DNA of 51,763 nt from Litorimonas cladophorae. Its GTDB lineage: Bacteria; Pseudomonadota; Alphaproteobacteria; Caulobacterales; Maricaulaceae. Shown in pieces: positions 48,117-51,763 of this stretch. The translations under genes were made by a program, and so were the position numbers. Positions within the stretch are counted from its first letter, which is position 1; each line of letters opens with the position of its first letter. The notes beneath the pieces were generated by a model. That model was given only the letters and a program-made list of their open reading frames with translations, did not search any database and was not told the origin of the DNA. The stretch spans positions 1 through 51,763 of the forward strand of contig NZ_BMYV01000004.1 of assembly GCF_014652455.1 (NCBI RefSeq), read 5' to 3'.

Positions 48117-48148
48117 CTATAGGTTTTCTATAGGTTTCCTACAGGTTT
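48117..48148 (+). repeat. Three CTATAGGTTT-type direct repeats with 11-bp period
   Basis: CTATAGGTTT at 48117, CTATAGGTTT at 48128 and CTACAGGTTT at 48139, exactly one helical turn apart and followed by a T-run. The arrangement suggests a tandem protein-binding site upstream of the adhesin gene. The binder is unknown. Confidence 0.7.
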
Positions 48149-48349
48149 TTTGATTTTCACTGTGCTTCAACTGACTCGAAGATCAAGTGGGACATCTGGG
48201 AGATGTCAAAAGATATGTACTTTGAAATGTCGGCGTATTCGGCTTTTCGAACTGCGACCCCTTTTCGCAGATTGCTCTCCCCTGTCTCCAATTGATCTTC
48301 ACCGATTGCTGACATCAAACTGGGGCAATCACTTACGAAACGGGGCGCA

Positions 48350-48395
48350 GTGATGCTGGCTATGACCGGGTAAATCTCACCATAGCCAGCATCAC
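48350..48395. promoter_or_regulatory. Perfect 15-bp inverted repeat in the adhesin leader
   Basis: GTGATGCTGGCTATG (48350-48364) and CATAGCCAGCATCAC (48381-48395) are exact reverse complements with a 16-nt spacer, ending 37 nt before the adhesin ATG. No T-run follows, so it is not a standard terminator. As RNA it would form a very stable hairpin above the ribosome binding site. Confidence 0.8.
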
Positions 48396-48432
48396 ATCTC
48401 CTCACACTTAAAATCGTTGTCGGGAGAGCACC

Positions 48433-51400
48433 ATGACTACTGAAACTCAAATTCAAAACCCTATCCGTCGTTTTGAGGCCGTCAAACTTGCGCCGAAAAC
48501 ACTCAGAACGTGGCTTCTCAGTGTCACGTCCAGCGCAGTCTTGGCTGTCGCACTCGCCGCGCCCGCCGCGCCCGCCGCGGCGCAAAATAATGATGTGGAC
48601 GCTTATGATGGAACGATTCCCGCAGGGTGCGCCACACCTGCGATTACGGCAACGCCGACGAATGGCCGTGACGGAAATACTGTAAGCGGCGACGCGCACT
48701 GTATTGGCTTTGTCGCCGAGAACAACGCGGTCAGCGGGAGTGGAAATACGCTGGGCGATGCCAGTTATAACAACGCGGTCAGCGGGAATCTAAATACGCT
48801 GAGCCGTGACAACACTAACAATGCCGTTAGCGGCCGGAGCAACAGCTTAGGCAATAATAGTGACGACAACCTAGTCAGCGGGGCAGGCAATACGTTAGGC
48901 GGACTAACCAGCTTCAACGCCGTCAGCGGTAACACCAATGTTTTGGGCGATTTCAGCTCTAACAACGCGGTCAGCGGTAGATATAATAATCAGGGCACGC
49001 GCGGTCAGTTCAATGCAGTCAGTGGATTAGCGAATAATTTGGGTGATAACACATCCCGAAACCTTGTCAGCGGCGGGAATAACTTCATCGGTGATGGGGA
49101 TCTCGCCTCGCCGCGCAGAAATGATGATGCCAGTGGCAATGCGGTCAGCGGCACAGGCAACGCCATTGGCGCTACCCGCGCGGCGGGCGCGGATGGGTTT
49201 TTGGGTTCGGCTGATGATGTCATCACGGCATCAGGAAATGCAGGCGTAAATAATGCAGTCAGCGGGATGTATAACACACTGGGGTCCCAGGCTTCTAATA
49301 ATAACATCAGCGGTTTAATGAACCAAACGGGATATTCTAGCTTCTCCAACCTCGTCAGTGGAAATCGGAATACGTTGGGTAATTTTTCGAGCGCTGGTAG
49401 CGTGAGAGGATCTGAAAATCGTGTTGGAGATAATACGCTTAATAATGTTGTTGGAGGACAACAAAACTTTTTGGGCGACGGAAACGGAATTACGGGCGGT
49501 ATGGCACTGAATGGCCGTGCGCAGATCAGAAGTAACTCAAATAATTTGACTGGAATCAGAAACGCTATTGGCGCAACCCGAGATGCCGGCGCCGATGGTA
49601 TTATTGGAACAATGGATGATGTTATAACCGGGTCCGGTTTGGCAGGTTTCGGGAACCGTGTGGATGGCGCCTATAATACTTTGGGCGACAGTGCGTCTGC
49701 CAACACAGTCAGCGGCGAGCGTAATTTTATCGGCAATGGCAATGCCTATAACTCCGGCGCATATGGCGGCGGCTATTCGAACGCCGTCAGCGGCACAAGT
49801 AACGCTATTGGCGCGGTCCGGGCGGCGGGGGCAGACGGGATTTTGGGCACGGCCGATGATGTCTTTACCGCCTCGGGCATAGCGGGCGATAACAACACTC
49901 TTAGCGGAGCTTATAATACGTTGGGTGCGGTTTCGTCTGGGAATGCAATTAGCGGCGAGCGCAATGCCCTAGGAAATAACAGCAGTTTCAACGCGGTCAG
50001 TGGCCGGTTTCACACATTGGGCGATACCACCTATCATAATACCGTTAGTGGGATTCGCCATACAATTGGGGACTCGTCGGGCTCTAATTCAGTCACCGGC
50101 TCTTCCAACACTTTGGGGAATTTGAACTCCGAAAATACGGTCAACGGTAGCAATAATACGCTTTCGTATTTCAGCAATCAAAACGAAGTTGGTGGACGCA
50201 ACAATACACTAGGTGCGAACGCCTTCACCAATGAAGTCAGTGGCAGCGGGCATGTATTGGGCGAATTCAATTTATCCAACAGTGTGACCGGAAGCATAAA
50301 TCGTCTCGGCGACGATAATTTCATGAACTCTGTAAGCGGCCGCAGAAATTCTCTGGGTGATGGGGCTAGTCATAATAACGTCAGCGGGTCTTATAACATT
50401 TTGGGCAATGGCGCAGGGGTTGGCCTCTCAACGACGAATGCGCGCGACAACCTCATTTCCGGGACGGGTAACACCCTTGGGGGCACACGGGCAGCCGGTG
50501 CCGATGGCGTGCTGGGCACGCGTGATGATGTCTTTACGCCGGTCGGATATGCCGGAAATTACAACATTATTGGTGGACAAAATAACATCGTCGGTGCGGA
50601 GAGTTCAGGGAACCTCATCAACGGCTACCGGAACGCGCTCGGTGATAATGGCTATCACAACTCCGTCACGGGTGAAGTCAATACTATAGGGAACGTCAGC
50701 AGAGCCAACGGCGTGAGCGGTCAGAATAATACGCTAGGTGATGACGTTATTTTCAACGCAATCGATGGCTGGGCTAACGCGTTGGGTGATGATTCCATGT
50801 TAAATACGGTCAGTGGCGGTCAGAACAGTTTGGGAGTCTATTCTGAAGCCAATGTTGTTGGTGGCCGGAATAACACACTGGGAGACTTTACATATAGCAG
50901 CACCGTGAATGGCTCGCGTAACACGGCCGCCGGCGGGAACAGTGGGGACCGACAACTCAGCATCAGCATATCAGGATCAAGCAATCGCGTTAACGCATCT
51001 GGCGTCATGGGATCTTTCATTAACATTTTAGGATCCAGGAATACTGTGAATGGATCGGCATCAGGCTGGAACATCATCACAGGTCATAATGCCACCGTCG
51101 AAGGGACAGGGAACTTCGCGGCAGGCGGGAATACAACAAGCGGCGCGACCATCACAGGGGATGATAATATTGCGATTGGCGGTGGGGCTACGGTCACAGG
51201 CAGTAATGCTATCGCGTTCGGGACGAACAGCAGTGCCGCATTTGATAATTCCGTCGCGCTCGGTTCGGGTTCAGTGGCGAATCGCCTCAATTCAGTATCC
51301 GTTGGCGCAGTCGGCACGGAACGCCAAATCACAAATGTCGCGGCGGGCACGCAGAATTTTGATGCGGTGAATTTTCAACAACTCGGGGCCGTGCAAACGA

Positions 51401-51763
51401 TGGTGACCGCAAATGGGACCGCCATAGGCGTGAACACAGCCAACATCGCAACGAATGCTGCTGGCGTGTCGACTAACAGAGGACTCATCAATACAAACGC
51501 GGCAGGTATCAGTGGCAACACAGGTTTGATTAATTCCAACACTGGGGACATTGCAATAAATGCAGCTGGCGTCGCGACCAATGCCGCGGGCCTCGCGACC
51601 GCCACAGGTTTGATCAACACAAATGCGAACGGCATCGCGATCAATACAGGCTTGATCGATACGAACACTGGGGACATTGCAATAAATGCAGCTGGTGTCG
51701 CGACCAATGCCGCGGGTCTGGTGACGGCCACAGGTTTGATCAACACAAATGCGAACGGCATCG
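48433..51763 (+). CDS. Giant trimeric autotransporter adhesin (type Vc), N-terminal 1110 codons, truncated by window end
   Basis: The frame is open from ATG 48433 (SD GGGAGAG) to the last base without a stop. Order: long N-region plus hydrophobic signal ending PAAPAAAQ (about residue 50), a segment with two Cys (66, 90), and about 40 copies of a 16-residue NAVSGxxNTLGDxSxx repeat (about 97-900) interrupted by four insertions with GADGxxGTxDD. A YadA-like head follows (NIAIGGGATVTGSNAIAFGT), then neck SVSVGAVGTERQITNVAAGT with DAVNFQQL, then a heptad stalk rich in IxxN. The neck and stalk identify it as a trimeric autotransporter. The C-terminal membrane anchor must lie beyond the window. Expected to be a trimeric surface fibre for attachment. 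Confidence 0.88.
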   Translation, partial: MTTETQIQNPIRRFEAVKLAPKTLRTWLLSVTSSAVLAVALAAPAAPAAAQNNDVDAYDGTIPAGCATPAITATPTNGRDGNTVSGDAHCIGFVAENNAVSGSGNTLGDASYNNAVSGNLNTLSRDNTNNAVSGRSNSLGNNSDDNLVSGAGNTLGGLTSFNAVSGNTNVLGDFSSNNAVSGRYNNQGTRGQFNAVSGLANNLGDNTSRNLVSGGNNFIGDGDLASPRRNDDASGNAVSGTGNAIGATRAAGADGFLGSADDVITASGNAGVNNAVSGMYNTLGSQASNNNISGLMNQTGYSSFSNLVSGNRNTLGNFSSAGSVRGSENRVGDNTLNNVVGGQQNFLGDGNGITGGMALNGRAQIRSNSNNLTGIRNAIGATRDAGADGIIGTMDDVITGSGLAGFGNRVDGAYNTLGDSASANTVSGERNFIGNGNAYNSGAYGGGYSNAVSGTSNAIGAVRAAGADGILGTADDVFTASGIAGDNNTLSGAYNTLGAVSSGNAISGERNALGNNSSFNAVSGRFHTLGDTTYHNTVSGIRHTIGDSSGSNSVTGSSNTLGNLNSENTVNGSNNTLSYFSNQNEVGGRNNTLGANAFTNEVSGSGHVLGEFNLSNSVTGSINRLGDDNFMNSVSGRRNSLGDGASHNNVSGSYNILGNGAGVGLSTTNARDNLISGTGNTLGGTRAAGADGVLGTRDDVFTPVGYAGNYNIIGGQNNIVGAESSGNLINGYRNALGDNGYHNSVTGEVNTIGNVSRANGVSGQNNTLGDDVIFNAIDGWANALGDDSMLNTVSGGQNSLGVYSEANVVGGRNNTLGDFTYSSTVNGSRNTAAGGNSGDRQLSISISGSSNRVNASGVMGSFINILGSRNTVNGSASGWNIITGHNATVEGTGNFAAGGNTTSGATITGDDNIAIGGGATVTGSNAIAFGTNSSAAFDNSVALGSGSVANRLNSVSVGAVGTERQITNVAAGTQNFDAVNFQQLGAVQTMVTANGTAIGVNTANIATNAAGVSTNRGLINTNAAGISGNTGLINSNTGDIAINAAGVATNAAGLATATGLINTNANGIAINTGLIDTNTGDIAINAAGVATNAAGLVTATGLINTNANGI
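48721..50950 (+). repeat. 16-residue (48-bp) head repeat array of the adhesin
   Basis: About 40 imperfect units, for example NAVSGSGNTLGDASYN, NAVSGNLNTLSRDNTN, NAVSGRSNSLGNNSDD. Conserved positions are N, V/I, S-G at 4-5, N at 8, L-G at 10-11. Units diverge strongly at DNA level. Four 23-25 residue insertions (49171-49248, 49573-49650, 49813-49890, 50482-50559) share ATRAAGADGxxGTxDDVxT. Confidence 0.85.
51541..51763 (+). repeat. 126-bp near-identical stalk repeat
   Basis: The block starting ACTGGGGACATTGCAATAAA at 51541 recurs at 51667 (period 126 bp, 42 residues, six heptads), with only a few mismatches up to the window edge. Such near-identity, unlike the diverged head repeats, indicates recent expansion. 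Confidence 0.88.

Larger units (their letters stand above)
47656..48432. other. 777-nt upstream region of the adhesin gene
   Basis: Several overlapping open frames (47.7-48.1 kb) exist on both strands but none has an SD or recognisable composition. Toward the right lie the triple 11-bp direct repeat and the perfect inverted repeat listed separately, so this is probably an extended control region. Confidence 0.45.

Noticed and set aside
48721-50950. CRISPR-like array
   Set aside because: The 48-bp periodicity is coding repeat structure with diverged units; there are no conserved repeats with unique spacers and no cas genes.
49005-51761. Minus-strand and alternative-frame ORFs within the adhesin, rich in Leu/Pro/Val or Met/Ser
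   Set aside because: They mirror the repetitive adhesin reading frame, which alone has a start, signal peptide and recognised domains.

Overview
The window is a bacterial chromosome segment, most likely from an alphaproteobacterium. The evidence is the tuf–tRNA-Trp–secE–nusG–rplKA–rplJL–rpoBC order, MaeB-type malic enzyme, glnB-glnA pair, and a large outer-membrane complement of two TonB-dependent receptors, an RND pump and a trimeric autotransporter. The moderate GC content and the marine-style surface-protein set fit the Hyphomonadales/Maricaulales group, but that placement is an inference.

Region 1 (1-12.8 kb) is the transcription/translation core. It holds the end of EF-Tu, tRNA-Trp(CCA), SecE, NusG, L11, L1, L10, L7/L12, RpoB and RpoC, and closes with a strong intrinsic terminator. 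Structured leaders precede rplK and rplJ. An RraB-like (RNase E inhibitor family) gene sits between rpoB and rpoC: it overlaps the end of rpoB by 8 nt and stops 1 nt before rpoC.

Region 2 (12.9-24.1 kb) is housekeeping. It contains an EF-hand lipoprotein, a GNAT acetyltransferase, an orphan PAS histidine kinase, a small hypothetical protein, an M19 dipeptidase lipoprotein, convergent glnB-glnA sharing a bidirectional terminator with the dipeptidase, a fused malic enzyme/phosphotransacetylase-like protein followed by a MATE exporter, and tRNA-Leu(TAG).

Region 3 (24.1-31.2 kb) is a probable phosphate-responsive surface locus. Pho-box-like sequences with 11-bp periodicity lie upstream of a periplasmic TPR protein and of a 912-aa lipoprotein built from two tandem ~424-residue copies. 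A TonB-dependent receptor follows.

Region 4 (31.9-37.7 kb) is a complete tripartite RND efflux operon with the order outer-membrane factor, adaptor, permease.

Region 5 (38.2-45.3 kb) looks like a sucrose/fructoside uptake locus: TonB receptor, LacI-type regulator, cytoplasmic GH68/GH32-clan sucrase, MFS transporter and ROK fructokinase. Three near-identical 14-bp palindromes (two before the receptor, one in the MFS/kinase divergent gap) are good candidate LacI operators and would make the locus one regulon.

Region 6 (45.9-51.8 kb) has a winged-helix/TolB-like/TPR regulator and the first 1110 codons of a giant trimeric autotransporter adhesin that runs off the window. Its head is about 40 units of a 16-residue repeat, interrupted four times by an Asp-rich insertion. 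Its stalk consists of heptads with Asn at core positions. A perfect 15-bp inverted repeat and a triple 11-bp direct repeat lie in its upstream region.
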